Shown here piece after piece: positions 17,761-25,911 of a stretch of 64,000 bases of DNA. The number at the start of each line of letters is the position of its first letter. The stretch's first letter is position 1. Below the pieces are notes generated by a model that searched no databases, had not been told where the DNA came from, and saw only the letters and a list, made by a program, of their open reading frames with translations. A program made the position numbers and the translations under genes. Origin of the DNA: Sporosarcina sp. ANT_H38 (GTDB lineage Bacteria; Bacillota; Bacilli; Bacillales_A; Planococcaceae); the NCBI RefSeq assembly GCF_008369195.1, contig NZ_VOBC01000004.1, positions 1 to 64,000 on the forward strand, read 5' to 3'.

Positions 17761-18412
17761 CTTGTATAGTTGCCTTTGGATCGACTTTGGATTGAATGAC
17801 TTCTATACGATTACCGAGATATCTGGATATGTAGGTAATCGTATTGTGATTCTTCATCCGTCGCGCTCCAAATGCATACGTATACGAAGTGCTGAAGTTT
17901 TTTGGGACGAAAGAATAGCTGGCTTTTTACCTGGAGAAAAGCCGCCAAAGATGCAATTTTGGCGGCTGATGCTTTATTTAGGGTTCTCTCTTTTTTACTA
18001 GTAAAGAAGTGTCACTTTCTATAAGGTATCACATGAATACATGCGTAATCTTCACTAAAAGTAAGCAAGGAACACTTTGTTCAAAGTACTAGAGTGCCCG
18101 AAATTGTATCTTCGGGCACTTACACTCTCCATAGTATGTTATCTATTCTTTTCTTCCAAAAAATAACTGCATTTTCCACTTGAATATTGTAGGAACGCGA
18201 CAGGCAACTATTCACAACAGGATTACCGAAAAAAGTGTGGCTAGAAGTGACGGAGTCACTTCTAGCCACACTTTCCCCCTGAGGGAGGAATGAATTTTAA
18301 TTCCTCCTTAAACCTGTCATGAATATTTCGCCGAGAGCGAGCCGAAAATAGTCCAGTGAAAACGGAGGTTATTAAGACCTTCTCACCAGTATTTTATGCG
18401 AATAAATGGTTA
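17761..18412. repeat. Long non-coding repeat, copy 1 (paired with 30746-31407)
   Basis: About 650 bp that match 30746-31407 nearly end to end in the same orientation, with no shared open frame. Conserved hairpins: outer stem ATACGATTACC/GGTAATCGTAT (about 17804-17845), GCCGCCAAA...TTTTGGCGGC (17941-17966), GTGCCCGAA...TTCGGGCAC (18094-18119), and a long stem GTGTGGCTAGAAGTGA/TCACTTCTAGCCACAC (18235-18271). Copy 1 alone has GGAGGAAT/ATTCCTCC (about 18284-18307). It fills the gap between the NSS transporter and yugE. A mobile non-coding element or large structured RNA is possible; class unknown. Confidence 0.8.
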
Positions 18413-18430
18413 CGCCCTAAAATATTTCAT

Positions 18431-18470
18431 AAATAGCCGGGAATCTAATGACTAGATTCCCGGCTATTTT
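18431..18470. terminator. Strong hairpin terminator
   Basis: A 17-bp perfect stem, AAATAGCCGGGAATCTA (18431-18447) with its complement (18453-18469), and a 5-base loop. It lies at the convergent point between the upstream repeat region and the minus-strand yugE gene. T-tracts on both sides are short. Confidence 0.7.
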
Positions 18471-18522
18471 GTTGCATAAAAAAACTGTACCCTCATTCAA
18501 AATGGATACAGCCGTGCCAAAA

Positions 18523-18783
18523 TCAGACGATACATTTCGCCTCGTATTTAATCGCTAACAACTTATAAGAGATTTGTACGCAGTCCTCGATTGGAATCCA
18601 TAGCCCATAGGAATGCTCGTAAATCTCCCGAATTCGCTTCGCAAGGTCGGTCGGATGATCTAGACGGTGTAGATCCGATACGACATCAGCAATTTCGAGC
18701 TCATACGCTTTTGGTCCTGCTTCAAATGGATCCCACTGTCCAAGAAGCGCAACAGCCTTTTTGTTCATTCCATTGGTTTGCAC
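18523..18783 (-). CDS. yugE: DUF1871 family protein (YugE-like)
   Basis: 86 residues, soluble, acidic-helical; the block DPFEAGPKAYELEIADVVSDLH is characteristic of DUF1871. Function unknown. GTG at 18783 is chosen because AAGGTGA lies 6 bases upstream; an ATG five codons later is an alternative. It is divergent from the PatB gene, as yugE and patB are neighbours in B. subtilis. Confidence 0.82.
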   Translation of the reverse strand: MQTNGMNKKAVALLGQWDPFEAGPKAYELEIADVVSDLHRLDHPTDLAKRIREIYEHSYGLWIPIEDCVQISYKLLAIKYEAKCIV

Positions 18784-18858
18784 GATGAGTCACCTTATTT
18801 TTCTCAATAGTCTAGATTATGATAACATAGTAGAGAAAAAAGGAAAGAGGGGATTTCT

Positions 18859-20034
18859 GTGTTTGACTTTGAAAAAGTGATTGAACGACGTAAATCGCGT
18901 TCTGTAAAATGGGATCGAATGGAAATGATATATGGAATCGAAGATGCATCCGATATTTTACCGATGTGGATTGCGGATATGGACTTTGCTGCTCCGGAAG
19001 TTGTTGTCAATGCGTTGAAAGAACGTCTGGATCATCCAGTTTTTGGCTATTCATATATTTGTGAAGGCTGTAAAGACGCAGTAAAGACATGGCTTGCTGA
19101 ACGCCATGCATGGGAAACCAATAACGAATGGATGTTATTCCACCACGGTGTTGTTCCGGCAATCGCTTCGGTCGTTGAAACGTTTACGAATCCGGGTGAC
19201 GGCATTCTTGTCACTTCTCCGGTCTATCCTCCCTTTTTCCAAATTCCTGAACGTCAGGGACGAAATATGGTCGAATGTATTATGAAAGAGCAAGACGGTG
19301 TGTACTCCATCGACTTTGAAGAATTCGAGAAATGCCTGCAGCAAAATGTAAAGTTATTCATTTTATGCAATCCGCATAATCCTGGTGGAATTGTCTGGAC
19401 AGAAAATGAATTGAAAGAAATGTTGCGCCTGTGTACAAAATATGATGTCTTGATTTTATCGGATGAAATCCACGCCGATCTAGTCTTTTCAGGGCATAAG
19501 CATATTCCGCTCGCAACGCTTGCTGGTGAAGAGGCAGGTCGTATCATTACATGTGTTGCACCTACAAAATCGTTTAACCTCGCAGGTATCCAAGCAGCAG
19601 TAATGATTGCGACAGATGAAGGTGTGAGAGAGAAACTAACGTTCAATGCAATGTCACATGGTCAAATGGATTTGAGCTCTTTTGCAGCCGCGGCTTTGAC
19701 TGCTGCCTATAAAGAGGGAGGCCCTTGGCTAGCTGAATTACTTGAAACAGTTTCTAACAATATGGACTATGCAATTCGTGAACTAACAGCTGCAATTCCT
19801 GGTTTAAAAATTGCTAAGCCGCATGGTACATACCTTCTTTGGATTGACTACCGTGGTACTGGATTTACCGAGATGGAAATCATGGACAAGCTTTTGACTA
19901 AAGGAAAACTTGCTCTTGACCCAGGCTCAAAATATGGCGAATCAGGACGCGGCTTCCTTCGCATGAACGTAGCAACACCGTTTTTAGTTGTTCAAGACGG
20001 CGTTAACCGATTTATCACTGCATTAAGTGAATGA
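18859..20034 (+). CDS. patB: PatB/MalY family aminotransferase (cystathionine beta-lyase)
   Basis: 391 residues, fold-type I PLP enzyme. MalY/PatB hallmarks are ILPMWIADMDFAAPEVVVNAL, HPVFGYSYI, LCNPHNPGGIVW, LSDEIHADLVFSGHKHIP and the PLP lysine in APTKSFNLAGIQAA. It is expected to cleave C-S bonds of cystathionine or cysteine. GTG at 18859 has AAAGAGGGG upstream. Synteny with B. subtilis patB next to yugE supports the symbol. Confidence 0.88.
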   Translation: MFDFEKVIERRKSRSVKWDRMEMIYGIEDASDILPMWIADMDFAAPEVVVNALKERLDHPVFGYSYICEGCKDAVKTWLAERHAWETNNEWMLFHHGVVPAIASVVETFTNPGDGILVTSPVYPPFFQIPERQGRNMVECIMKEQDGVYSIDFEEFEKCLQQNVKLFILCNPHNPGGIVWTENELKEMLRLCTKYDVLILSDEIHADLVFSGHKHIPLATLAGEEAGRIITCVAPTKSFNLAGIQAAVMIATDEGVREKLTFNAMSHGQMDLSSFAAAALTAAYKEGGPWLAELLETVSNNMDYAIRELTAAIPGLKIAKPHGTYLLWIDYRGTGFTEMEIMDKLLTKGKLALDPGSKYGESGRGFLRMNVATPFLVVQDGVNRFITALSE

Positions 20035-20501
20035 TTCAGCAAAATTATAAATCGATCACGAAGTTTACACTACTTCAATTTAATAAGAAAAAATGCTTCA
20101 AATAACACGATTTAAGTAACTAACAGCTGCATGAGAGGGCTAGACGTACTCTCTATGGTGAAAAGCATTACGAGGTAATTTTGCAATTGTAAGCCCATCA
20201 AAAAAAGAGAATAAATTATGTAAAAAAAACGGAACTGAGTCTTTGATGACTTGTTCCATTTTTTTTATATTCTAAACAGTAGTGGGCACTCATAATTTAC
20301 TTTCTACTAACTAATACCTGTTTTGCAGTTTTTTTCGCATTTCACCATAGTAAAATCGTTTAAACTATAGATTGGGAAGTTTAATTCATGATTACCGATT
20401 ATTATAGAACTAGTATTTAAAAAATTAGCTGAATTATTATTTACATGCATAAATCCATTTTGCGAGATTTAAAACATTTATAAAACTAGAGTTTAGTAAC
20501 C
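20035..20501. other. AT-rich intergenic region with a terminator-like hairpin
   Basis: No coding frame. Near 20222-20265, A8 - GGAAC...GTTCC - T8 forms a hairpin with T-tracts on both strands that could end patB transcripts and those from the gene at 20502. The rest shows no feature I can name. It marks the start of the accessory block. Confidence 0.5.
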
Positions 20502-21080
20502 CTAGATATCACTATTTTGGACATCTAACTCATAATTTTTCGGAAAATATTGTAATAGTCTTGAAGGAGTATTAATCAATTGATTCTTTGTGAAAATAGT
20601 CAAACCAACTTCATGAACTGCAATCATGCTATAGATTTTTTTTAGTTCTACATTGACAAAATCTATAGGTTCATTCCATTTATTCAGTGGTAATAATTCC
20701 GACTTAGAAAGATTTGTACCATTAATGACAAATGCATTTAGACCTAAATTTACTATATTAACAATAAAATCAACAACAATGTTTAACTGTTGCCTTGATT
20801 CTATTTTGCATATTACCCAGTTACTCCTAGTTTTCCCGGTACTGTAATCAATATTATTTTCTCTCATCAAATTTTCAGGATTTTCATCATATTTAATCAA
20901 CTCTTCTAGTACACAATATATTGGAAATTCTAAAGCTGTTTCCACGAAAGAAGTTAGGAAATCTTTGGTTGGATAATCAATAGTAATTCCAACATCTAAT
21001 GTGGTGAAATCTTTTTTCTCAAAACCAGTGCTTTTTATCACACTTTCATTACTATACTGAACAAAAAATTCCTTTTTCAA
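20502..21080 (-). CDS. Unknown soluble protein, possible immunity protein
   Basis: 192 residues, no signal peptide or membrane helix, AT-rich coding sequence. I do not recognise the family. TTG at 21080 is preceded by GAAAGGG at about 8 bases. It follows, by 30 bp and on the same strand, a fragment that looks like the C-terminus of a secreted toxin. The toxin-then-immunity order is why an immunity role is suggested. Confidence in the gene is good, in the role low. Confidence 0.6.
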   Translation of the reverse strand: MKKEFFVQYSNESVIKSTGFEKKDFTTLDVGITIDYPTKDFLTSFVETALEFPIYCVLEELIKYDENPENLMRENNIDYSTGKTRSNWVICKIESRQQLNIVVDFIVNIVNLGLNAFVINGTNLSKSELLPLNKWNEPIDFVNVELKKIYSMIAVHEVGLTIFTKNQLINTPSRLLQYFPKNYELDVQNSDI

Positions 21081-21109
21081 ATAAAAAACCCTTTCCCATT
21101 AAAATTGAA

Positions 21110-21289
21110 TTATTTTTGTATTCTATACCCTTTTGGTGCCATATGAGTAGGTTGATAATGAGCATTTCCTATATGATAATGCCAAAGATTTTTTTGTAAT
21201 TTATCATCCTTTTTATTTACATAAGTTGCCTTCCCCTTATCAATAGAGAATATTCTACCATTAAAAGTCCTTTTTTTTACTTTTATCAA
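21110..21289 (-). pseudogene. Possible remnant of a polymorphic-toxin C-terminus
   Basis: The frame ends in a segment with GKATYVNKKD, NLWHYHIGNAHYQPTHMAPK and a terminal GYRIQK. This layout, with repeated His in a W-HYH-GN-HY pattern at the extreme C-terminus, recalls nuclease tips of polymorphic toxins. No N-terminal delivery domain exists upstream: the frame runs into the control region of the divergent gene at 21395. The upstream boundary of the remnant is uncertain, since the open frame itself continues to about 21403. Confidence 0.4.
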
Positions 21290-21394
21290 TAACAACTTGT
21301 GACTTATTTTTGAAATATAATTAACGGAATGTTGGTTCAGAGCTAGTATGCGGTTTATAATTATTGCGTTGTGCATGTAGTGAGGAGGAAAAGC

Positions 21395-22168
21395 ATGGAG
21401 CAAGATATAGGAATCGTCATTATTAGAAAACTGTTAACCACATTTGTTGCCACCATTACTTTTTCAGGGTTGATGGTGTATGGTATGATTTTTAGTTATA
21501 GTGGGTTTGAATATAACAAAGGGAATTCTTTCATGGGGTGGTTGTTGGTTTATTGTATATATGTGGGAGTCGTTATTTTACTGTACGGGAACGTTGTGTC
21601 ACTAATTCTGGATGCCGTGCAACGGAAATGGTTTTTGAAAAAAGATTGGTTAACAATACTCATTTTAGGTGCTTTTGGATTGGTAAACGGATTGTTTTTT
21701 CAAGAAAGTACGTTAATGTGGTTCGGTATGGTTGTGGCTATCCTGTACGGGGTTATTGATAAATGGCTCTACAAAAGACAAAGCAAAGGGAAAAGTTTAA
21801 AAATGTTTGTATTAATGCCTATTGCTTTTATTTTTCTGTCGTGGTTATTTTTGCAATTGACATCGCCACCTCAACCGCCTTTCACAAAAGAAGATGCGAT
21901 ATCCACTGCAACTGCGGGAGTGGGAACTCTCATCGATTATTTTCCGAAAGAGGTCGGGTTACAAGAAGAAACAATTGATGGGTATAAAGTTGTGAGAGAA
22001 ACGAGTGTAAAAGAAATAGGGAAAGAAAAATATATCGTGACCTTCAAAGAAAATTGGCAAATAGGAAATTCGAAAAATTCTTGGCTAATGTCCTATACTG
22101 TTAAACGAGGAACATCAACGTTGTATGAATATGAAGGTGTTGAACCTTCGTACTATAAAAATAAATAA
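21395..22168 (+). CDS. Unknown multi-pass membrane protein with outer C-terminal domain
   Basis: 257 residues. Five hydrophobic segments are seen (about 10-32, 45-70, 78-100, 105-122, 135-155), then a soluble C-terminal domain of about 100 residues (FTKEDAISTATAGVGTLIDYF onward). I do not recognise the family. The ATG at 21395 has GAGGAGGAAAAGC directly upstream; eight extra codons in the open frame are ignored. Confidence 0.65.
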   Translation: MEQDIGIVIIRKLLTTFVATITFSGLMVYGMIFSYSGFEYNKGNSFMGWLLVYCIYVGVVILLYGNVVSLILDAVQRKWFLKKDWLTILILGAFGLVNGLFFQESTLMWFGMVVAILYGVIDKWLYKRQSKGKSLKMFVLMPIAFIFLSWLFLQLTSPPQPPFTKEDAISTATAGVGTLIDYFPKEVGLQEETIDGYKVVRETSVKEIGKEKYIVTFKENWQIGNSKNSWLMSYTVKRGTSTLYEYEGVEPSYYKNK

Positions 22169-22297
22169 AATGAATACCTGTGAGAAGTATTGTGCTACAT
22201 TCAAACCCATTCTCCATATTCATTAACGTTAATCAACCTTTTCCTTTAACTGAGCCAAATAAAAAAACGAATGTGAATAAATGTCACTTAGATAATC

Positions 22298-22810
22298 CTA
22301 TTTAATGGTTAGATCCTTAATCGTGATAAATAGTCGTCTCGCAGAATTCATTATTTGAGTCCTAATCGTTTGTATTTCATTTAAACTAGAAATCTTAATT
22401 TGAAGTTCTGCTACTCCTTTTAAATAACTGATATTTATATTCTCTTTTTCGATACCAAAATCTTGAATAAGCTTATTTGTAAACTTAGTTATTTTATCGT
22501 TGTTTTTTTTCCCAACATAAAATGAAACTTTAATCTTATAACTTCTAATGGAAATCAAATACTGATTCAAGGCCCAAATAAATTCATCTTTTTCAAAATG
22601 GCTTGGATCTCCAAATTGTTTGGCTTTGCCACAATGTTGACAAATTGCTATATAACGAACATGACGCACATCTACACCTGGTTGTTCAACATTCACAAAA
22701 ACCTCATAGGGTATATACACATCATGTGAACAAAAACTACAAATAACAGGCTCATCAAAAATCGTAATACGACTTTTTTGAGGGCGTAAAGATTCATCAA
22801 TACCGCTCAT
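22298..22810 (-). CDS. Unknown zinc-ribbon-like protein
   Basis: 170 residues with two CxxC pairs (CSFC about 24-27 and CQHC about 56-59), likely to bind one zinc. An alpha-beta C-terminal half of about 100 residues follows. The first half resembles the neighbouring small protein at 22807-23073 (CxFCxH, about 30 residues, C-x-x-CG, then QF/QMF). The two genes overlap by 4 bases and so are co-translated. Family and function not recognised. Confidence 0.55.
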   Translation of the reverse strand: MSGIDESLRPQKSRITIFDEPVICSFCSHDVYIPYEVFVNVEQPGVDVRHVRYIAICQHCGKAKQFGDPSHFEKDEFIWALNQYLISIRSYKIKVSFYVGKKNNDKITKFTNKLIQDFGIEKENINISYLKGVAELQIKISSLNEIQTIRTQIMNSARRLFITIKDLTIK

Positions 22811-23073
22811 TCTTTTATCACTTCTGTGTACTCAATAATAGATACATGTTTTTGTAACGTATGATCAAATCGATTCTTTTCTTGAAACATTTGGATATCA
22901 CCACATGACGGGCAGGAAAAAGATTGCAATGTTAGCTGATCCGTTACCGTTTCATCTAAAGGGTTTAAATCTATATAAACTTCACGATGCAGAAACTCTT
23001 CGTGCTGACAAAATAAACATACGAGCTGCTTGTCACGAATTTTTATTTGATACGTTCCTCTTCTTCTAACCAT
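22807..23073 (-). CDS. Small zinc-ribbon-like protein, paralogue of the next gene
   Basis: 88 residues if translation starts at the ATG at 23073, which has GAGGGG 7 bases upstream. The open frame extends 24 codons further without a better start. Two pairs, CLFC and CPSC, suggest a zinc ribbon. Its pattern parallels the 170-residue neighbour, with which it overlaps by ATGA-type coupling. Function unknown. Confidence 0.55.
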   Translation of the reverse strand: MVRRRGTYQIKIRDKQLVCLFCQHEEFLHREVYIDLNPLDETVTDQLTLQSFSCPSCGDIQMFQEKNRFDHTLQKHVSIIEYTEVIKE

Positions 23074-23307
23074 TCCTTCACCCCTCATCAAAAATACTGC
23101 CTTTACTCTAATACGTTCGAAACGAATGGTGGTTCCAAACACCAATTACTCAATCCCCCAGCAAAAATTTATAGTGACAATTTTCGTACTTCATCATCTG
23201 AATGGACAAAGTATTGGTATTGGAAATAGTTATCGTAATGATCTTTGTTCCAATGCTTTACAACTATCTTTTTCGACATTTAATTTTCCTCATTTCATAG
23301 TATTTCA

Positions 23308-23430
23308 TCTTCAACTATCCTAGCCTTTAGCTGAATAAGAAAAGGGTGCTTTACCCCTAATTGAAGTAAAACACCCGTTAGTAAAACTAGAAAAGTGAAG
23401 CTTATTCCACAATAGTGCCCGTTTGCTGAA
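23308..23430. repeat. Intergenic repeat family 2, copy X
   Basis: It begins TCTTCAACTATCCTAGCC, then TTTAGCTGAATAAGAAAA, and ends GTGCCCGTTTGCTGAA. The same start and end motifs frame 25087-25176, and the end recurs at 24354-24401. Similar repeats lie between genes in Bacillaceae; role unknown. Internal self-complementary GGGTG/CACCC arms suggest a folded transcript. Confidence 0.6.
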
Positions 23431-23527
23431 TAAAAAATTTGGTTTTCTTTCATTCTTTCATTCTTTCGTTTTCTAGAAATAGTGAAATTGTCAAAATTAA
23501 TAAGCAAATATTTAAAGAACCCCTTAT

Positions 23528-24244
23528 TTATTTTACACCGTGAAAAACAAAAGATTTGGTATCTAAAGTTGCTTGTTTAAACACCCAATCTCCATAAACA
23601 TGGGTTAGTGAAAAACCTACTTGTTGTAATGATTCATGGATTTCTTCTTGCGGTCGAAATTTTAATTGCATTTTTTCATGAATTACTACTTCACCTGTAC
23701 GTGCATTTTTCACAGTCTCATAAAACGTAAAAACATCTTCTACAAACCCCTCGTATTCAGTCCAAATTTCAAGTGACTCACCGCTCACCTGATTCATTGC
23801 AACATCAGGTGTCATATCTTTTTCCCACTGTTCCCACACTTTTGCTAATGGGTTACGTGTATCAAAAATAAAATGACCTCCAGGTTTTAATGCTCGATAT
23901 GCATCTGAAATGACGCATTGCCAACTTTCTTCTGTAAGAAATACTTGCGCAACATTCGCCGTCATTATGACAGCATCAAACGCATTTGTTTGTAAATTTG
24001 AACTATCACCAACAATCCAAGTCACTTCGCCTGGAAACTCTTTATTTTCCGCATATTCGATTGCTTCTTCATTTGGGTCAATAGCTGTAATATGATAGCC
24101 TGCTTTAGCAAAGTGAGTTGTCAATCTTCCTGTTCCACAACCTAAATCAGCTACTTTTTTAACATTTAACTTCTTTAATAGTGCTAAGAAGAATTCATCG
24201 TGTTTTCCCCAGCCATTAATTTGGTCATATACTAATGGAATCAT
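23528..24244 (-). CDS. Class I SAM-dependent methyltransferase
   Basis: 238 residues. Motif I is VADLGCGTGRLTTHFAKAG, the acidic end of strand 2 is ITAIDPN, and motif IV is FDAVIMTANVAQVFL, with YRALKPGGHFIFDTRNP after it. These fit a Methyltransf_25/11-type small-molecule or protein methyltransferase. Substrate unknown. It is flanked on both sides by family-2 repeats within the accessory block. Confidence 0.85.
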   Translation of the reverse strand: MIPLVYDQINGWGKHDEFFLALLKKLNVKKVADLGCGTGRLTTHFAKAGYHITAIDPNEEAIEYAENKEFPGEVTWIVGDSSNLQTNAFDAVIMTANVAQVFLTEESWQCVISDAYRALKPGGHFIFDTRNPLAKVWEQWEKDMTPDVAMNQVSGESLEIWTEYEGFVEDVFTFYETVKNARTGEVVIHEKMQLKFRPQEEIHESLQQVGFSLTHVYGDWVFKQATLDTKSFVFHGVK

Positions 24245-24353
24245 TTATTTACCTACCTTCTAATTCATTACTTTTTCCGTTTATATTTTGGTGAAATATT
24301 TTTTGGCAATACCTGAACCACTAATAAATCACCTCTATTGGAATATAATTTCC

Positions 24354-24401
24354 TCTTCAACAATCTGACACGATTGTTAAACATTTGTGCCTGTTTGTTG
24401 A
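24354..24401. repeat. Intergenic repeat family 2, short copy Z
   Basis: CTTCAACAATC...ATTGTTAAACA...GTGCCTGTTTGTTGA matches the distal part of copies X and Y. Complementary ACAATC and GATTGT stretches can pair. Confidence 0.5.
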
Positions 24402-24410
24402 TTTATTCAT

Positions 24411-24602
24411 TTAGTTGTTGATAAATAGTTTGTCTACCGTGGTTTCTAATACACTCGCTATGTTAAATGCTAATTGTAAAGTAGGGTCGTATTTATCATT
24501 CTCAATTGCATTTATTGTTTGTCTGGATACCTTACAGAGTTTAGCCAGTTCTTCCTGAGATAATTTAGCTGATTTCCTTAATTTCTTAATTTGATTTTTC
24601 AT
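24411..24602 (-). CDS. XRE-family transcriptional regulator (small)
   Basis: 63 residues, almost wholly one Cro/C1-type helix-turn-helix (LRKSAKLSQEELAKLCKVSRQTINAIEN, continuing to TTVDKLF). This is the short type commonly paired with a membrane protein. The ATG directly follows the stop codon of that membrane protein gene (TAAATG), so translation is coupled. It probably represses its own operon through the inverted repeats at 24928-24993. Confidence 0.88.
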   Translation of the reverse strand: MKNQIKKLRKSAKLSQEELAKLCKVSRQTINAIENDKYDPTLQLAFNIASVLETTVDKLFINN

Positions 24603-24905
24603 TTAATCACCATACTTTTTCCTGTACATCACTAATGTTCCAAGATATATAATTAATATCACCGTCAGAATCACTATCGGCGAATTTCCATTACCATTAT
24701 GAGAAGCATCCCCTTGAATACTTAGATAAATCGACTGTGCAACTTCTAAAATCAGCATACCTATAACTACCATAAACGCATATGATTGAGCTTTCGTATT
24801 GATAAACTTCCTTCTTTCATCACCCTTTAAAGAAAATGGTGCAACAAAAATCAAAATTCCGCAAACTAACAATACAGCTGAATACACAATTTTAACCCAA
24901 TCCAT
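24603..24905 (-). CDS. Small membrane protein paired with an XRE regulator
   Basis: 100 residues with three membrane segments: about 5-24, 43-62 and 75-93. GGAGGAGGGG precedes the ATG. The gene heads a two-gene operon with the XRE regulator. Such pairs are widespread in Bacillota, but I cannot name the family with certainty; DUF2178-like is one possibility. Confidence 0.65.
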   Translation of the reverse strand: MDWVKIVYSAVLLVCGILIFVAPFSLKGDERRKFINTKAQSYAFMVVIGMLILEVAQSIYLSIQGDASHNGNGNSPIVILTVILIIYLGTLVMYRKKYGD

Positions 24906-24927
24906 TTTTTGTCCCCTCCTCCGAATT

Positions 24928-24993
24928 AATGTAAAAAGTATTTTACATTAATTGTAATCACAAACAAACGATATGTCAAATACTTTTTACATT
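24928..24993 (-). promoter_or_regulatory. Promoter with flanking inverted operators for the XRE/membrane-protein operon
   Basis: On the minus strand: -35 TTGACA (24974-24979), exactly 17 bp, -10 TACAAT (24951-24956). A 16-bp sequence, AATGTAAAAAGTATTT (24928-24943), recurs as a perfect inverted copy, AAATACTTTTTACATT (24978-24993). One copy abuts the -35 and the other lies between the -10 and the ribosome site. This is the arrangement expected for autorepression by the XRE protein. Confidence 0.8.
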
Positions 24994-25086
24994 ATCTCCA
25001 AAAAAAAGAACCCCTTTATAATTAGGATTCTCTTCTCGTATAATTTAATAATCTTGCCCGATTGTTGAACACAAGTTATACAACGC

Positions 25087-25176
25087 TTCTTCAACTAACC
25101 TGTCCCTTTAGTTAAACAAGAAAAAGAGCCGTCTAAGCAGCTCAACAATCTTCAAGTAAGCACCCGTTTGTTGAAG
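25087..25176. repeat. Intergenic repeat family 2, copy Y
   Basis: It begins CTTCTTCAACTAACCTG, then CTTTAGTTAAACAAGAAAAA, and ends CACCCGTTTGTTGAA. Its start matches copy X (23308) and its end matches X and Z (24354). It lies downstream of the second XRE gene. Confidence 0.6.
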
Positions 25177-25196
25177 AAATTTGTGTTCTAATCTTA

Positions 25197-25427
25197 TTAT
25201 TCAAAAGCGTCTTCGTCACTTTTGTATTCTAAAATATCTCCAGGCTGACATTCTAAAGCCTTACAAACCGCATCTAAAGTTGATAATCGTATTGCTTTTG
25301 CCTTACCATTTTTCAATATAGAAAGATTAGCCATCGTTATTCCTACCCTCTCAGAAAGTTCTGTAACACTCATTTTTCTTTTAGCCAACATCACATCAAT
25401 ATTGATTATAATTGCCATTTTATTCAC
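25197..25427 (-). CDS. XRE-family transcriptional regulator (YozG-like)
   Basis: 76 residues; helix-turn-helix with MLAKRKMSVTELSERVGI and TMANLSILKNGKAKAIRLST, then LDAVCKALECQPGDILEY. This is the YozG-type short Cro/C1 regulator usually found with DUF2975 proteins, and such a gene is directly upstream (1-bp gap). Distinct in sequence from the XRE protein at 24411. Confidence 0.88.
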   Translation of the reverse strand: MNKMAIIINIDVMLAKRKMSVTELSERVGITMANLSILKNGKAKAIRLSTLDAVCKALECQPGDILEYKSDEDAFE

Positions 25428-25428
25428 C

Positions 25429-25911
25429 TCAGACCATTAAGTCATTTTCCGATTTTATATCGATGGCTTCTTGTAAAAGCCTTTGAAGAACAGCAGCGAA
25501 GACTGCAATTAGTATAGAAGCAAAAATAATGACTAATCCGAGTGCTACGACACCTGGAGAGTCGTCTTTATGCCCCATGAGTATAAAGAATGGCATGCCA
25601 ACTACATAACAGATACTGATTGTGATTGCACAGTATTTGATGGTCTTTAAAACCTTTACAGATAAATCCGAGAAAGCTTTATTCTTGTCAATGTAGCTTA
25701 AGAGTTTAAAAGCCTGATACAAAGCAACGAAAAACGGTATTGCCGACAAATACATAATTATAAAAATACCATATAATACATAAGCGAACTCCGAATTACT
25801 TTCCGCTGTTTCTTTAGCTAACATAGGCAACCCAAATATACATAAAGCAAGAACTGGAGTTCCAATAATGAAAACGACTATCTTTAAAAAGAGTGTTGAA
25901 CCTTGTTTCAT
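25429..25911 (-). CDS. DUF2975 family membrane protein
   Basis: 160 residues, four membrane segments, with the family-like LLSYIDKNKAFSDLSVKVLKTIKYCA between the second and third. The ATG at 25911 has GAGGTG 6 bases upstream and is preferred over the start three codons earlier. DUF2975 genes are typically followed by a YozG-type regulator, as here. Role unknown. Confidence 0.82.
   Translation of the reverse strand: MKQGSTLFLKIVVFIIGTPVLALCIFGLPMLAKETAESNSEFAYVLYGIFIIMYLSAIPFFVALYQAFKLLSYIDKNKAFSDLSVKVLKTIKYCAITISICYVVGMPFFILMGHKDDSPGVVALGLVIIFASILIAVFAAVLQRLLQEAIDIKSENDLMV

Noticed and set aside
17741..18001. Open reading frame of 86 codons across the start of long-repeat copy 1
   Set aside because: The frame is not kept in copy 2, it has no ribosome site, and it crosses several hairpins; the DNA is better explained as a non-coding repeat.
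17761..18412. Group II intron or OLE-type RNA identity for the long repeat
   Set aside because: No domain V-like hairpin, no reverse transcriptase and no recognised OLE landmarks; class left open pending a covariance-model scan.
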